In this document: positions 16,138 to 26,399 of the stretch, in pieces
How positions within the stretch are numbered: the stretch's first letter is position 1
How the letters are laid out: every line of letters starts with the position of its first letter
Source: Enterococcus mundtii
GTDB lineage: Bacteria > Bacillota > Bacilli > Lactobacillales > Enterococcaceae
Assembly (NCBI RefSeq): GCF_003957375.1
Contig: NZ_CP025473.1
Coordinates: forward strand, 1,203,501 to 1,267,500
Reading direction: 5' to 3'
DNA: 64,000 bases
The notes under the pieces: generated by a model
What the model saw: the letters and a program-made list of their open reading frames with translations, nothing else
Database searches by the model: none
Told to the model about the DNA's origin: nothing
Program-made: the position numbers and the translations under genes

Positions 16138-16734
16138 TTAGCCAAACACGCGGAAACGATCGGCATCGTTCATATATTCTTTTTCGCCAGCTGGAGATTC
16201 AGGTGAACCAAAGACTAATTGTGCACGTAATTTCCAGTTTGCAGGAATCGACCATTCTTTTGCGACAGCTTCATCGATCACTGGATTGTAATGTTGTAGG
16301 TTTGCACCTAAACCTTCTTCGCTTAATGCCACCCAAGTATTGGCTGTAGCAATACCATTTGATTGTTCTGACCAATCAGGGAAGTTATCTGCATATAATG
16401 CAAATTGCTCTTGCAAGTTTTTGATCACATCTGTGTCTTTGAAGAACAAGACAGTACCATAACCTTTTTTGAAACTAGCTAATTTGTTTTGAGTATTTGG
16501 GAAAGCATCAGCAGGTGTCAGTGGACGTAAAGCTTCTTCTGTCATTTCCCATAATTTTTCATGTGCATCGCCAAATAAGATTACTGCACGTGTTGATTGC
16601 GCATTGAAAGCAGTAGGGCTTTCTTTGATTGCTTCTTGGATCAATGTTGTTAATTCTTCATTTGATTGTGATACGTTACGGCCTAGATCATAGATCGAAC
16701 GGCGGTTTTTTAAGATATTTGTAAATTCAGTCAT
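16138..16734 (-). CDS. Nitroreductase family protein (FMN-dependent)
   Basis: The 198-residue flavoprotein starts MTEFTNILKNRRSIYDLGRNV, the FMN-phosphate-binding RRS region of nitroreductases. ESPTAFNAQSTRAVIL and SEEGLGANLQHYNP complete the family pattern. It probably reduces nitro or quinone substrates with NAD(P)H. AAGGAG precedes the ATG by nine bases. The upstream gap to the transporter (16735-17106) is AT-rich, with no gene. Confidence 0.87.
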   Translation of the reverse strand: MTEFTNILKNRRSIYDLGRNVSQSNEELTTLIQEAIKESPTAFNAQSTRAVILFGDAHEKLWEMTEEALRPLTPADAFPNTQNKLASFKKGYGTVLFFKDTDVIKNLQEQFALYADNFPDWSEQSNGIATANTWVALSEEGLGANLQHYNPVIDEAVAKEWSIPANWKLRAQLVFGSPESPAGEKEYMNDADRFRVFG

Positions 16735-17106
16735 AGATTAGTTCTCCTTTAATTCGCTTTTCTGCGTTTTTTTCTTGATGACAAAACGAAGTATATCATC
16801 TTACAAAAAGTAAGTAAAACAAAATGCTCAACAAAATGTACGAATAGAAAAAAGATGTTCTTTTACATAAAAAATTCGTTGCGAGACCGTTTACATACTG
16901 AATATACCGACATTTAAGCTTTATGATATGAAGTAGACCATATAATTATTAAAAATAACTTATGTTTTTTCTTATCGTTTTCCCATTAAATTTTTGTTGT
17001 ATTTATAGAAAATAAGTATATATTTCTTAAATAAATATTTTTACACGGATTTTCGGTAAATATGTGTATTATTTTCTGAAAATTAAAAGAATTGGGGTAT
17101 GGGAAT

Positions 17107-18570
17107 ATGGAAAAACAAGACAAAGGGTTCTTCGGTCAGCCGAAGGGATTGTCTACATTGTTCTTCACAGAGATGTGGGAACGATTCAGTTATTATGGTA
17201 TGCGTGCCTTACTGATCTATTATATGTACGACACGGTAGCAAATGGAGGCCTTGGTTTACCTCGTGCCACAGCGTTGTCAATCATGTCAATCTACGGTTC
17301 GTTGATTTATATGTCGAGTATCGTAGGCGGCTGGTTTTCAGATCGTGTGTTAGGAGCCAAAAAAACCGTCTTTATTGGTGGGGTCTTCATCATGATCGGT
17401 CATGTTGTTTTGGCATTGCCGTTTGGTGTCTCCACTTTATTTATCTCGATGGCGTTGATCATCATCGGTACAGCTTTCTTAAAACCAAACGTTTCGGGAA
17501 TGGTCGGGCATTTATATACGAAAACCGATTTACGAAGAGATGCAGGATTTTCGATCTTTTATATGGGTGTCAATTTAGGCGCATTGCTCGCGCCGTTGAT
17601 CGTCGGTACGATTGGTCAAGAGTATAACTACCATTTAGGTTTCTCATTAGCTGCTATCGGTATGTTCTTCGGGTTATTGCAATATGTGATCCAAGGACGT
17701 AAGACATTGGATGGAGTGGGTATGACACCTCCAAATCCTTTGACACAAGGCGAACGTAAAGGATTTATCCGTAATGTTGTGATCGCCTTGATCGTATTTG
17801 CTATTATTTTTGGTGGAGCGCAACTGACGGGACATTTGACGATCGATTTTTTTGTTAATACGATCAGTGTCTTAGGAATCGTTTTACCACTCTATTACTT
17901 TATCAAAATGTTGACGTCAAAAGATGTTTCAGTGGAAGAAAAACCACGCGTATGGGCATATATCCCGTTATTCTTAGCAGCAATCATCTTTTGGTCATTG
18001 CAAGAACAAGGGTCATCGATCCTTGCCCTATTTGCAAGTGAACGAACACAATCGACCTTGATGGGGGTTCCGATCCAAGCAAGTTGGTATCAATCATTAA
18101 ACCCGATTTTCATCTTTATTTTGACACCTGTGTTCGTTACTTTATGGACACGTTTAGGTAAACGTCAACCATCAACCGTAGTGAAATTCTCTCTAGGTTT
18201 ATTATTTGCCGGATTGTCCTATCTGTTATTGATGTTGCCGGGGATGTTATATGGAACAGCTGGAAAAGTCAGTCCACTTTGGCTGATCGGTAGCTTTTTC
18301 ATCATCGTGATTGCTGAACTTTGCTTATCACCTGTCGGCCTATCAGTGACGACGAAATTGGCGCCTAGGGCCTTTGAATCGCAAACGATTGCGATCTGGT
18401 TCTTAGCAGATGCTTCTTCCCAAGCCATCAATGCACAAATTGCTCGTTTCTATACACCAGGCACTGAATCTGCCTACTTTGGGATTATTGGTGTCGTTGC
18501 GATCGTCGGTGCAGTGATTTTATTTGCAATCAAAGAACCAATCAAAAAATTAATGGGTTCGATCCACTGA
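17107..18570 (+). CDS. dtpT: Peptide MFS transporter, POT/DtpT family (di/tripeptide:H+ symporter)
   Basis: The 487-residue integral membrane protein carries the POT-family proton-coupling motif EMWERFSYYGMR in the first helix (about residues 23-34) and FYMGVNLGALLAP, the PTR2 signature, near residue 160. About twelve to fourteen hydrophobic segments are visible. It imports di- and tripeptides using the proton gradient, as DtpT of lactococci. ATG 17107 is preferred to the TTG 15 bases upstream because MEKQDKGFFGQPKGLSTLFF is the normal N-terminus; the ribosome site is weak (GGGG). Confidence 0.9.
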   Translation: MEKQDKGFFGQPKGLSTLFFTEMWERFSYYGMRALLIYYMYDTVANGGLGLPRATALSIMSIYGSLIYMSSIVGGWFSDRVLGAKKTVFIGGVFIMIGHVVLALPFGVSTLFISMALIIIGTAFLKPNVSGMVGHLYTKTDLRRDAGFSIFYMGVNLGALLAPLIVGTIGQEYNYHLGFSLAAIGMFFGLLQYVIQGRKTLDGVGMTPPNPLTQGERKGFIRNVVIALIVFAIIFGGAQLTGHLTIDFFVNTISVLGIVLPLYYFIKMLTSKDVSVEEKPRVWAYIPLFLAAIIFWSLQEQGSSILALFASERTQSTLMGVPIQASWYQSLNPIFIFILTPVFVTLWTRLGKRQPSTVVKFSLGLLFAGLSYLLLMLPGMLYGTAGKVSPLWLIGSFFIIVIAELCLSPVGLSVTTKLAPRAFESQTIAIWFLADASSQAINAQIARFYTPGTESAYFGIIGVVAIVGAVILFAIKEPIKKLMGSIH

Positions 18571-18588
18571 TTGGATCTACATCATTTG

Positions 18589-18624
18589 TCGGAGAGGACA
18601 GTCGTCCTGCTCCGGCTTTTTTTA
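18589..18624 (+). terminator. Intrinsic terminator after dtpT
   Basis: CGGAG-GGAC pairs with GTCC-CTCCG, followed by seven Ts. Confidence 0.8.
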
Positions 18625-18647
18625 TTTCCAAAATTTAAACGATAATA

Positions 18648-18677
18648 GAACAAATGTTCAGCTATCTTTGTTATAAT
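18648..18677 (+). promoter_or_regulatory. LexA (SOS) box over the rexBA promoter
   Basis: GAACAAATGTTC at 18648-18659 fits the Gram-positive LexA core GAAC-N4-GTTC perfectly. A TATAAT -10 lies at 18672-18677, so the box covers the -35 position (about 18649-18654). The start codon of rexB follows at 18714. LexA repression and SOS induction of rexBA are inferred. Confidence 0.7.
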
Positions 18678-18713
18678 GAAGAGGTATATCAACCAGGAAA
18701 AGGAGGCAATAAG

Positions 18714-21700
18714 GTGTCGTTACAATTTATTTTAGGTAATGGTCAAAAAGACCACCGCAAAGCACTAATCGATGAAGCCGCCGCTTGGCTTGACAAAGAT
18801 GAAGACAATCAAGTATTTTTCCTTGTACCTAACTATAATAAATTTGAACAAGAGCAAGAATTACTCGCTGAGATGCGCAAAAAAAGCGGAAAAAACTCAT
18901 TTAGCACAACCAACATGCAAGTATTCAGTTTCTATCGTTTGGCTTGGTACTTGTTGCAACAAACTACGTTACTGACAGGTAGTGAATTGACCGAATCTGG
19001 TTCAGCGATGATCCTCCGCCAAATCTTAGAAAAAAAACAAGAAGAGTTAACGATATTTCGTGGAGAAATCCGCAAAAAAGGGTTTATCCGTCAGTTACAA
19101 GAGATATATAGCGAACTACAAGTCGGAAAAATTTCCCCTGTTGATCTGTTAACTTCTGTGCCAGGAGAATCACCAAAAGAAGAAGATCGACAATTGAAAA
19201 TGAAGGATCTACAGCTGATTTTCTCTGCATTCGAAGAGGAATTAGTCCAACGCGCCCTACAATCTGAAGATGTCCTGACAGTGTTAGCGAATTATATGGC
19301 GACGCAAGATTATCATAAGATCAAGTTCTTAGTGAGTGGTTTCGCTCGGATCAATGCCCAAGAGTACCAATTGCTGCAAAAAATGATGGAAAAAGGGCAT
19401 CTTGTGGTCGATTTGCTATTGGATCGTCCTTACAAATCCGATCTACCAGATCCATTGACGTTGTTTTTCAATACAGGGAAAGTCTATTTCCAACTACTCA
19501 ACGCAGCAAGAGAACTGAACGTCCCTGTATCTGTCGATCATTATGCACCGAATCGGAAAAATCAAAATGAACTTCAAACATTACAACAAATGTGGGAAGA
19601 GACTTCCAGCCAGCAAAAAAGCCAACCTGTGAAACTTGGCGCGCAAGAGACATTACATTTGTGGGAGGCGGAGAATCCAACGGAAGAAGTTCGCCAATTA
19701 GCGGTGGAGATCCGTCGTTTGGTCAGTCAAGAAGGGTTTCGCTATCGAGATATCCAAGTATTGACGAAGGATATGACGCTTTATGGCAATTTATTGCGAC
19801 CAATTTTCCAAGAGATGGCGATCCCTTTTTATTTAGATGAAGAGCAACTGATGGAAAACCATCCATTGATTGAATGGATCAACAGCTTGTTTGCCTTAGA
19901 TCGTTACCAATACCGCCTAAACGATATCATGCGTTTCTTCAAGACGGAGTTGACGATCGGTATCCCAGCGGAAGAGCTCGATCTGGCTACTTGGCAAGTA
20001 CTTAGAAATCAATTCCGCACGAATTTAGATATCACTGAAAACGTAGCACTAGCGTACAACTATCAAGGGAATTATTGGCTTCGCGAAAAAGATTGGCAAT
20101 TTGTTGCCTATGATTTTGAAGCAGAACAGCTAGAAGACGTCAAACAACTAGAAGAGCAATCAAATACGATCCGGAGACTTTTTCGCGACATAGTGCCGGT
20201 GTTTCTGAAGAACATCAAAAAATGCCAAACAGGGCAAGAAGCAGTCACTTTGTTTTATCGCTTCTTGATCGAAAGCGGCGTACAACAACAATTGCTTTTT
20301 TGGCGAGACCAAGAAGTGGCGCGTGGGGGGTTAGCTGCGGCTAGAAACCATGAGCAAACTTGGGGTGCTTTGATGGATCTTTTGGACGAGTATTCATTAA
20401 TTTACGGAGAAACAGCATTCGACTGGTCATTATTTCAAGAGATCATCACGAGTGGTCTAGAAAATCTCAGCTATGGGAAGATTCCTACGGCAATCGATCA
20501 AGTGAGGATCAACCGATTGGAACTTGTACGTGCCAATCAAGCAAAAGTAGCATTTGCGGTCGGCTTGAATGACCAAGTGTTTCCAGATCGCCATGAAACT
20601 AAAGGTTTATTATCGAGTGAAGAACGTGAAGCGTTGAATCAAGGGTTAGGCGAGGATCAGTTTTTATTCGATCCAGCAAAAGAAAGTATGTCTTTCGAAC
20701 CTTTCCAAGCATATTTAGTGTTTGTTTCGGGAACGGAACGTTTGTACTTGAGCTACGCGCAAAGCTATGATACCAATCGTTTGAAAATGTCTCCGTATTT
20801 GAAACGAGTCGTTGACTACTTAGGTGTTCCAGTCGAGCCAAAATGCCAATTGCAATTGACGAGTAAGCCAGATTGTTATGTTGGCACTTATCGTAGCGGG
20901 ATCAATACGATCAATCGGGTCTATCGTTTAGCAAAAGAAGCCAAACAGGCAGTACCACTTTATTGGCAACAACTGAAAGAGTTAGTTCTGCGTTCGGATC
21001 AACGAAATTTTGCATTGACGATTTTTGAAAGTCAAGATCATCTGAATGTACCAGTTTCCTTATCAGATGAGATGGCAGAAGCCCTTTATGGCAAAGAAAT
21101 CTACACGTCGATCTCACGAATGGAAAACTTTTATAACTGTGAATATAAATACTTTGTCCAGTTTGGCTTGAAGCTGAAAGAACGTAATATATATGGACTG
21201 ACACCAGCTGCCACTGGAGACTTTTATCATGAATCATTGGATCGCTTCTTCAAATTGCTGTTCTCGAATCAACTGTCACTTGTGGCAATGTCGGAGAAGG
21301 AGCGACAAGAATTTACTGAAAAAGTCTTACAAGAAGTATTTGGTGAATTACGCTTTGAGATTTTAGATAGCTCTGCCCGCATGAACTATATTCGTTACCA
21401 ATTAGGGCAAACGATCCAAAAAGTGGCTTGGGCGTTACAAAAACAAAGTAAGAATACAGGCATGAAACCATTACAGACAGAGATTTTATTCGGACAGATT
21501 GCTGGCGCACAAGGAATCCCAGGTTTGGAAATACCTTTAGACAAAGGCGGGAAACTCCACGTTCGTGGAAAAATCGATCGCATCGATGTGGCAACTGAAC
21601 AAAGTGATACGTGGTTAAGTGTAGTCGATTATAAATCAAGTGGCCGTTCCTTTGACGTGACAGAGGCATATTATGGGATGGCGATGCAACTTTTGACCTA

Positions 21701-22244
21701 CCTCGATGTTGCGTTGATGGATGCTGTACGTTTAACAGGTAAGGCAGCAGTCAAACCGGCAGGCTCTTATTATTTACATGTGCATAATCCAGTACTGACG
21801 GATACGAATAATGTGGAGAAAAACACGTTGAAGAAATTCAGCTATGATGGCGTTTTTGTCGATGATCCAGGCTTATTAGAAGTACTCGATCATTCATTGG
21901 AAGCGAAAGAAAGCTCACTGATCTATCCAGTGAAGAAAAATGCCAAAGACGAGTTACAAAAAGGCAGTTATAGCAAAGAAAAATTCTATACAGAAGAAGA
22001 ACTTCAATTATTCATGAACCATAATCGTGAGAATATGCGTTTAGCTGGGGAAGCAATCACCTCAGGGGAGATCAAACTGAATCCGGCTTACAAAGATAAA
22101 CAACGAATTGCTTGTGAGCATTGTCCGTTCAGAAGTATTTGTACGTTTGATGTCATGCTCAAAGAAAATAATTATCATCGTTTAGAAAAGCTGGATAAAG
22201 ATGAAGCATTGCGAAGAATACTAAAAAGGAGTGAAGACGAGTGA
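18714..22244 (+). CDS. rexB: ATP-dependent nuclease subunit B (RexB/AddB)
   Basis: The 1176-residue protein is the RexB/AddB partner of the AddAB-type helicase-nuclease that processes double-strand breaks for RecA. The C-terminal RecB-like nuclease carries VVDYKSSG with the catalytic Asp and Lys (about residue 970). The iron-sulfur cluster cysteines are visible as FYNCEYKYF (about residue 807) and CEHCPFRSIC near the end. The N-terminal half is the degenerate helicase fold. GTG 18714 lies seven bases after AGGAGG; a longer frame begins within the promoter. It overlaps rexA by four bases, so translation is coupled. Confidence 0.93.
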   Translation: MSLQFILGNGQKDHRKALIDEAAAWLDKDEDNQVFFLVPNYNKFEQEQELLAEMRKKSGKNSFSTTNMQVFSFYRLAWYLLQQTTLLTGSELTESGSAMILRQILEKKQEELTIFRGEIRKKGFIRQLQEIYSELQVGKISPVDLLTSVPGESPKEEDRQLKMKDLQLIFSAFEEELVQRALQSEDVLTVLANYMATQDYHKIKFLVSGFARINAQEYQLLQKMMEKGHLVVDLLLDRPYKSDLPDPLTLFFNTGKVYFQLLNAARELNVPVSVDHYAPNRKNQNELQTLQQMWEETSSQQKSQPVKLGAQETLHLWEAENPTEEVRQLAVEIRRLVSQEGFRYRDIQVLTKDMTLYGNLLRPIFQEMAIPFYLDEEQLMENHPLIEWINSLFALDRYQYRLNDIMRFFKTELTIGIPAEELDLATWQVLRNQFRTNLDITENVALAYNYQGNYWLREKDWQFVAYDFEAEQLEDVKQLEEQSNTIRRLFRDIVPVFLKNIKKCQTGQEAVTLFYRFLIESGVQQQLLFWRDQEVARGGLAAARNHEQTWGALMDLLDEYSLIYGETAFDWSLFQEIITSGLENLSYGKIPTAIDQVRINRLELVRANQAKVAFAVGLNDQVFPDRHETKGLLSSEEREALNQGLGEDQFLFDPAKESMSFEPFQAYLVFVSGTERLYLSYAQSYDTNRLKMSPYLKRVVDYLGVPVEPKCQLQLTSKPDCYVGTYRSGINTINRVYRLAKEAKQAVPLYWQQLKELVLRSDQRNFALTIFESQDHLNVPVSLSDEMAEALYGKEIYTSISRMENFYNCEYKYFVQFGLKLKERNIYGLTPAATGDFYHESLDRFFKLLFSNQLSLVAMSEKERQEFTEKVLQEVFGELRFEILDSSARMNYIRYQLGQTIQKVAWALQKQSKNTGMKPLQTEILFGQIAGAQGIPGLEIPLDKGGKLHVRGKIDRIDVATEQSDTWLSVVDYKSSGRSFDVTEAYYGMAMQLLTYLDVALMDAVRLTGKAAVKPAGSYYLHVHNPVLTDTNNVEKNTLKKFSYDGVFVDDPGLLEVLDHSLEAKESSLIYPVKKNAKDELQKGSYSKEKFYTEEELQLFMNHNRENMRLAGEAITSGEIKLNPAYKDKQRIACEHCPFRSICTFDVMLKENNYHRLEKLDKDEALRRILKRSEDE

Positions 22245-25200
22245 CATCAATTCCTTTAAAACCGGAAAATGAACGTTTCACCGATGAACAATGGCAAGCG
22301 ATTTTTGACAAGGGCGACAATCTGCTTGTTTCGGCTTCTGCCGGCTCAGGTAAGACGACTGTTTTAGTCCGCCGAGTAATCGAAAAGTTAAAAATGGGTG
22401 TCAACATTGATGAGTTATTGATCGTGACCTTTACAGAAGCGGCAGCAAGAGAAATGAAGGAACGGATCCAAGTAGCCTTGCAAGAAGCAGTGAATAGTGA
22501 AAGTGATCCAGTTTGGCAAAAACACTTTACGAAACAGCTCGTATTACTACCTACCGCCAATATCTCGACACTCCATGCGTTTTGTTTAACGGTGATCCGA
22601 AAATATTACTATTTGATCGATATCGATCCAGTCTTTCGGATGCTGACGGATGAAACGGAAACAATCTTGATGAAAGAAGATGTCTGGGATGAGATCAGAG
22701 AACAACTTTATGCAGAAAATCGCGAAACTTTTTTCCAGCTGACGATGAATTTTTCAAATGATCGCTCAGATGATGGTTTGACTAGCCTCGTGTTTTCTCT
22801 CTATGATTTTGCCAGAGCGAACCCTGATCCGTTGGCTTGGTTGAATCGTTTACCAGAAGCATATCGGCTAGAAGAGGGATTAGCAGCTTCTGCATTGTAC
22901 CAAGAACAAATCCGACCGCTCGTCTTGGCTGATTTACTTCATTGTACGCAGCTATACGAAGAAATGGTCGTTTTGGCACAAGAAGAAGGACTTGAAAAGA
23001 TGTTTGATCAAGTCTCACAAGAACAAGCGAGTATCCAACAAATCTATGAACGTTTCCTGGGTGATGAGTTGGACGAAGCTTACCAAGCCTTAGAAAACCT
23101 GACGTTTTCGACCTTCAAAAGCAGTCGGAAAGCAGAGTTGAAAGAGCGTTCTGCTGAAGTAAAAACCTTGAGAGACCGTGCTAAAAACATCTTACAACAA
23201 ATTGGCAAAAGCTACTTCTCGGTTTCACCTACACAAATTGAAGAGTTGAGCCAAAAAGCGTTCCCCCTCGTGGAACAAATGACCGAAGTCACTAAGCTTT
23301 TCATGGAAGGCTTCAGTGCGCGCAAACGTGAAAAAGGCGTGCTAGATTTCAATGATCTGGAACACTTGGCGTTACAAATATTGACGAAACAAACAGAGGA
23401 AGAGTGGCTACCAAGTGAAGCATCGGATTATTATCGCAAAAAGTTTAAAGAAGTCATGGTCGACGAGTACCAAGATGTCAATCAATTGCAAGAAGAATTG
23501 CTCTATTGGGTCAGAGAGCCAGATGAGGAGAGAGGCAATCTCTTTATGGTGGGAGATGTCAAACAGTCGATCTACTCCTTCCGTTTAGCAGATCCAACTC
23601 TATTTATCAATAAATATGAGAAATTCTCGGAAGAAAAAGGGGGACGACGAATCGTCTTAGCTGAGAATTTCCGTTCACGGCAAGAAGTCTTAGCGTTTAC
23701 TAATTTGATTTTTGAACAGCTGATGGACCCAGCAGTTGGACAAATCGCTTATGATGAAGCGGCTCGGCTAGTTCTAGGTTTTTCTGGGTTTCCAGAAAAT
23801 GAACGATTTGCACCAGAAGTCTTGATCTATGAAAAGGAACAAGAAACGACAGAAATCGAGTTGCCGATGGACGAGATGTTGGAAGACAAAACAGAAGGGG
23901 AACTCTTGATGACTGGTTTGAAAATCCGTGAATTGATCGATTCAAAATTCATGATCTACGACAAAAAAAGTCAAGAAGAGCGCCCGATCGAATTCAAAGA
24001 TATCGTGTTATTGACACCAACGAAGAAAAATAATTTGACGATTTTAGAAGTATTCAAAACGTTTGATATTCCGTTGGAACTCAATGATGCCCAAAATTAT
24101 TTCCAAGCGACAGAAATCAGGATCATGATTTCATTGCTCCAATTGATCGACAACCCTTATCAGGATATCCCATTAGCTTCAGTGTTACGTTCACCAGTCG
24201 TGGGCTTGATCGAACCAGAGTTAGCACGTATCCGATTAGCCGATAAGGCGCATACTTACTATGATGCAGTCTTAGCTTATCAAAATAATAACCAAGATGA
24301 ATTAGCGGCTAAATTGCTTCATTTCAATGAGCAACTGGAACAATGGCGAGAGTTAGCGCGTCGTTCTTCGATCACAGACTTATTATGGGAAATCTATTAC
24401 CAAACAGGGTATTTAGAATATGTCGTTGGGTTGCCAGCTGGTGCACAACGTCAAGCGAATTTGTATGCGTTAGTGGATCGTGCCAAAGCATATGAACAAA
24501 GTTCGTTTCGTGGTCTCTATCAGTTTGTACGATTTATTGAGAAAATGCAGGAGAAAGACAAAGACTTGGCGGAACCAGTGATTGCTTCTAGTGACAATGC
24601 CGTTCGTGTCATGACCATCCATGCAAGTAAAGGATTAGAGTTCCCCATCGTTTTCTTATTAGATATGACGAAGCAATTCAATCTGCAAGACTTGAAAAAT
24701 CGTTATGCCTTCGAAGAAAAACTAGGTGCGGGCGTGCGCTACATGGAGCCAGACACGCGGGTCTTGTTTGACACATTGCCTTATCAAGCCATCAAATTAG
24801 CCAAACAGAAGAAATTGCTTTCCGAAGAAATGCGTAAATTATACGTAGGACTGACTAGAGCAGAGCAAAAATTGTTTATTGTTGGTTCGTACAAAAGCAA
24901 AGAAGACACGTTCAAAGCCTGGTCAGAAGCAAATGAGCAAACGGATGTAGTGTTAGATCCGGTGATTCGCCTGAAAAGTTCGAGTAGCTTGATGAATTGG
25001 ATCGGGTACAGCTTGATCCGTCATCCTAAAATGACCGAATATTTTCCAGAAGTCACGCCTTTACCACAACTGAAAAATTCATCGGGAGATTTTACGATCA
25101 CCTGGATGGATCAACAAGAGATTTTAACACAACGCCAAGCATTGACAGTCAAAGGAGAGCAAGCTGAAGAACAAAAAGGAGATCTAACCCCATTAACGAC

Positions 25201-25960
25201 CGAACTACAAGCACGTTTAGCCTTCAGTTATCCTTATGAGGCTTCTGCACAAACAACGAGTTATCAATCAGTTTCTGAGATCAAACGGTTATTTGAAGAT
25301 CCAGACGACTCTCCAGAGGCACGTTTGACTTGGGAAAGCAGTGATAAAAAAGCCTTTGCCAAGCCTTTCAGGTATACGCAAGACCAATTAGCTGAACCAC
25401 GCTTTGTACAAAAAGAGCGCAAAGTTTCTGCCACAGCTGTTGGGACAGCGACACATTTTCTGTTACAAGTCCTCCCATTGGAACAGTTGACGAAAGAAAG
25501 CATCGAAAAAGAACTAACGACCCTTGTAAAAAAACGTTTAGTCGATGAACAAGTAGCGAAACGTGTACCAATTGATTCCATCGTATGGTTTTATGAATCT
25601 ACCCTTGGCCAATCACTGATCAAACATCCAGAAAAAGTGAAACGCGAACAACCATTTTCAATGCTTCTACAAGCAGAAAAGGTATTTGATCACTACCCGA
25701 ATGAAGACGATGAATTATTGATCCATGGGATCGTCGATGGATATCTTGATTTGGGGGAGTACGTGCAGCTTTATGATTTCAAGACTGATTTTATTTTACA
25801 TCCTGAAAACCCAGAGGAAATCACGAAGGTCATCAGCAAATACCGCGGGCAATTGAACTTATACCAACGTGCATTGAGTGAAGCGTTGAATAAACCCATT
25901 CAGGATGTCTTTTTGGTTTTGTTGCAGGCGAAGAAAATAATAAATCTTAATAAACAATAA
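22241..25960 (+). CDS. rexA: ATP-dependent helicase/nuclease subunit A (RexA/AddA)
   Basis: The 1239-residue UvrD/Rep-type helicase-nuclease has Walker A SASAGSGKTTVLVRR (about residue 31), motif II VDEYQDVNQLQ (about residue 407), VMTIHASKGLEFPIVF (motif V, about residue 791) and LYVGLTRAEQKL (motif VI). The C-terminal PD-(D/E)XK nuclease shows GIVDGYLDL and LYDFKTDF. Together with RexB it resects DNA ends to recombination hotspots. The GTG start lies in the GTGA overlap with rexB. The operon ends here; an HxlR regulator follows with its own promoter. Confidence 0.93.
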   Translation: MTSIPLKPENERFTDEQWQAIFDKGDNLLVSASAGSGKTTVLVRRVIEKLKMGVNIDELLIVTFTEAAAREMKERIQVALQEAVNSESDPVWQKHFTKQLVLLPTANISTLHAFCLTVIRKYYYLIDIDPVFRMLTDETETILMKEDVWDEIREQLYAENRETFFQLTMNFSNDRSDDGLTSLVFSLYDFARANPDPLAWLNRLPEAYRLEEGLAASALYQEQIRPLVLADLLHCTQLYEEMVVLAQEEGLEKMFDQVSQEQASIQQIYERFLGDELDEAYQALENLTFSTFKSSRKAELKERSAEVKTLRDRAKNILQQIGKSYFSVSPTQIEELSQKAFPLVEQMTEVTKLFMEGFSARKREKGVLDFNDLEHLALQILTKQTEEEWLPSEASDYYRKKFKEVMVDEYQDVNQLQEELLYWVREPDEERGNLFMVGDVKQSIYSFRLADPTLFINKYEKFSEEKGGRRIVLAENFRSRQEVLAFTNLIFEQLMDPAVGQIAYDEAARLVLGFSGFPENERFAPEVLIYEKEQETTEIELPMDEMLEDKTEGELLMTGLKIRELIDSKFMIYDKKSQEERPIEFKDIVLLTPTKKNNLTILEVFKTFDIPLELNDAQNYFQATEIRIMISLLQLIDNPYQDIPLASVLRSPVVGLIEPELARIRLADKAHTYYDAVLAYQNNNQDELAAKLLHFNEQLEQWRELARRSSITDLLWEIYYQTGYLEYVVGLPAGAQRQANLYALVDRAKAYEQSSFRGLYQFVRFIEKMQEKDKDLAEPVIASSDNAVRVMTIHASKGLEFPIVFLLDMTKQFNLQDLKNRYAFEEKLGAGVRYMEPDTRVLFDTLPYQAIKLAKQKKLLSEEMRKLYVGLTRAEQKLFIVGSYKSKEDTFKAWSEANEQTDVVLDPVIRLKSSSSLMNWIGYSLIRHPKMTEYFPEVTPLPQLKNSSGDFTITWMDQQEILTQRQALTVKGEQAEEQKGDLTPLTTELQARLAFSYPYEASAQTTSYQSVSEIKRLFEDPDDSPEARLTWESSDKKAFAKPFRYTQDQLAEPRFVQKERKVSATAVGTATHFLLQVLPLEQLTKESIEKELTTLVKKRLVDEQVAKRVPIDSIVWFYESTLGQSLIKHPEKVKREQPFSMLLQAEKVFDHYPNEDDELLIHGIVDGYLDLGEYVQLYDFKTDFILHPENPEEITKVISKYRGQLNLYQRALSEALNKPIQDVFLVLLQAKKIINLNKQ

Positions 25961-25976
25961 GAAGTGAGCAAACTGG

Positions 25977-26005
25977 ACTTACACTTTGTAAGTAATATGC
26001 TATAC
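25977..26005 (+). promoter_or_regulatory. Palindrome and promoter of the HxlR regulator gene
   Basis: CTTAC-ACTTT-GTAAG forms an inverted repeat just upstream of a TATACT -10. Its position suits autoregulation by the HxlR protein, which is inferred. Confidence 0.4.
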
Positions 26006-26026
26006 TCTTAAAAAGAGGTGAGTAAG

Positions 26027-26368
26027 ATGGAGCTAACACAGACAGAATTCATTCTATGTCCCAAATTTGAAAAAACATTCTCGATTTTAGGGAAAAAATG
26101 GAATGGATTGATTATCGATGTATTACTCGAAAATGGTCCGCAGCGCTTTGTTGATCTCTCTGCAAAAATCCCGATGGTCAGTGACCGTGTCTTGGTCGAA
26201 CGATTAAAAGAGCTTGAAAAAGAAAAGATCGTTACCCGTAATTTTTCGTGTAATGAATCCAGTCGTTCGGAATATATGCTGACAGAAAAAGGGGCAGATC
26301 TACAAAAAGCGATGGTCCAGTTGCAGCTTTGGAGTGAGAAATGGGTCACACCCGAAGAATGCAGTTGA
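26027..26368 (+). CDS. HxlR-type winged-helix transcriptional regulator
   Basis: The 113-residue protein matches the HxlR/MarR-like family: CPKFEKTFSILGKKWNGLIIDVLLENG, RFVDLSAKIPMVSDRVLVERLKELEKEKIVTR and YMLTEKGADLQKAM. Cysteine 11 sits where YodB, HypR and related sensors have their redox cysteine, so quinone or electrophile sensing is possible. ATG 26027 lies six bases after GAGGTG. The regulated target is not evident; no oxidoreductase adjoins it. Confidence 0.87.
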   Translation: MELTQTEFILCPKFEKTFSILGKKWNGLIIDVLLENGPQRFVDLSAKIPMVSDRVLVERLKELEKEKIVTRNFSCNESSRSEYMLTEKGADLQKAMVQLQLWSEKWVTPEECS

Positions 26369-26399
26369 TTTTGCATCAAAAATCTTGTACACTAGTTTT

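Noticed and set aside
17064-17627. 187-codon frame overlapping the start of dtpT
   Set aside because: It is an out-of-frame shadow of the transporter gene, rich in rare residues such as Cys, Trp and Arg.
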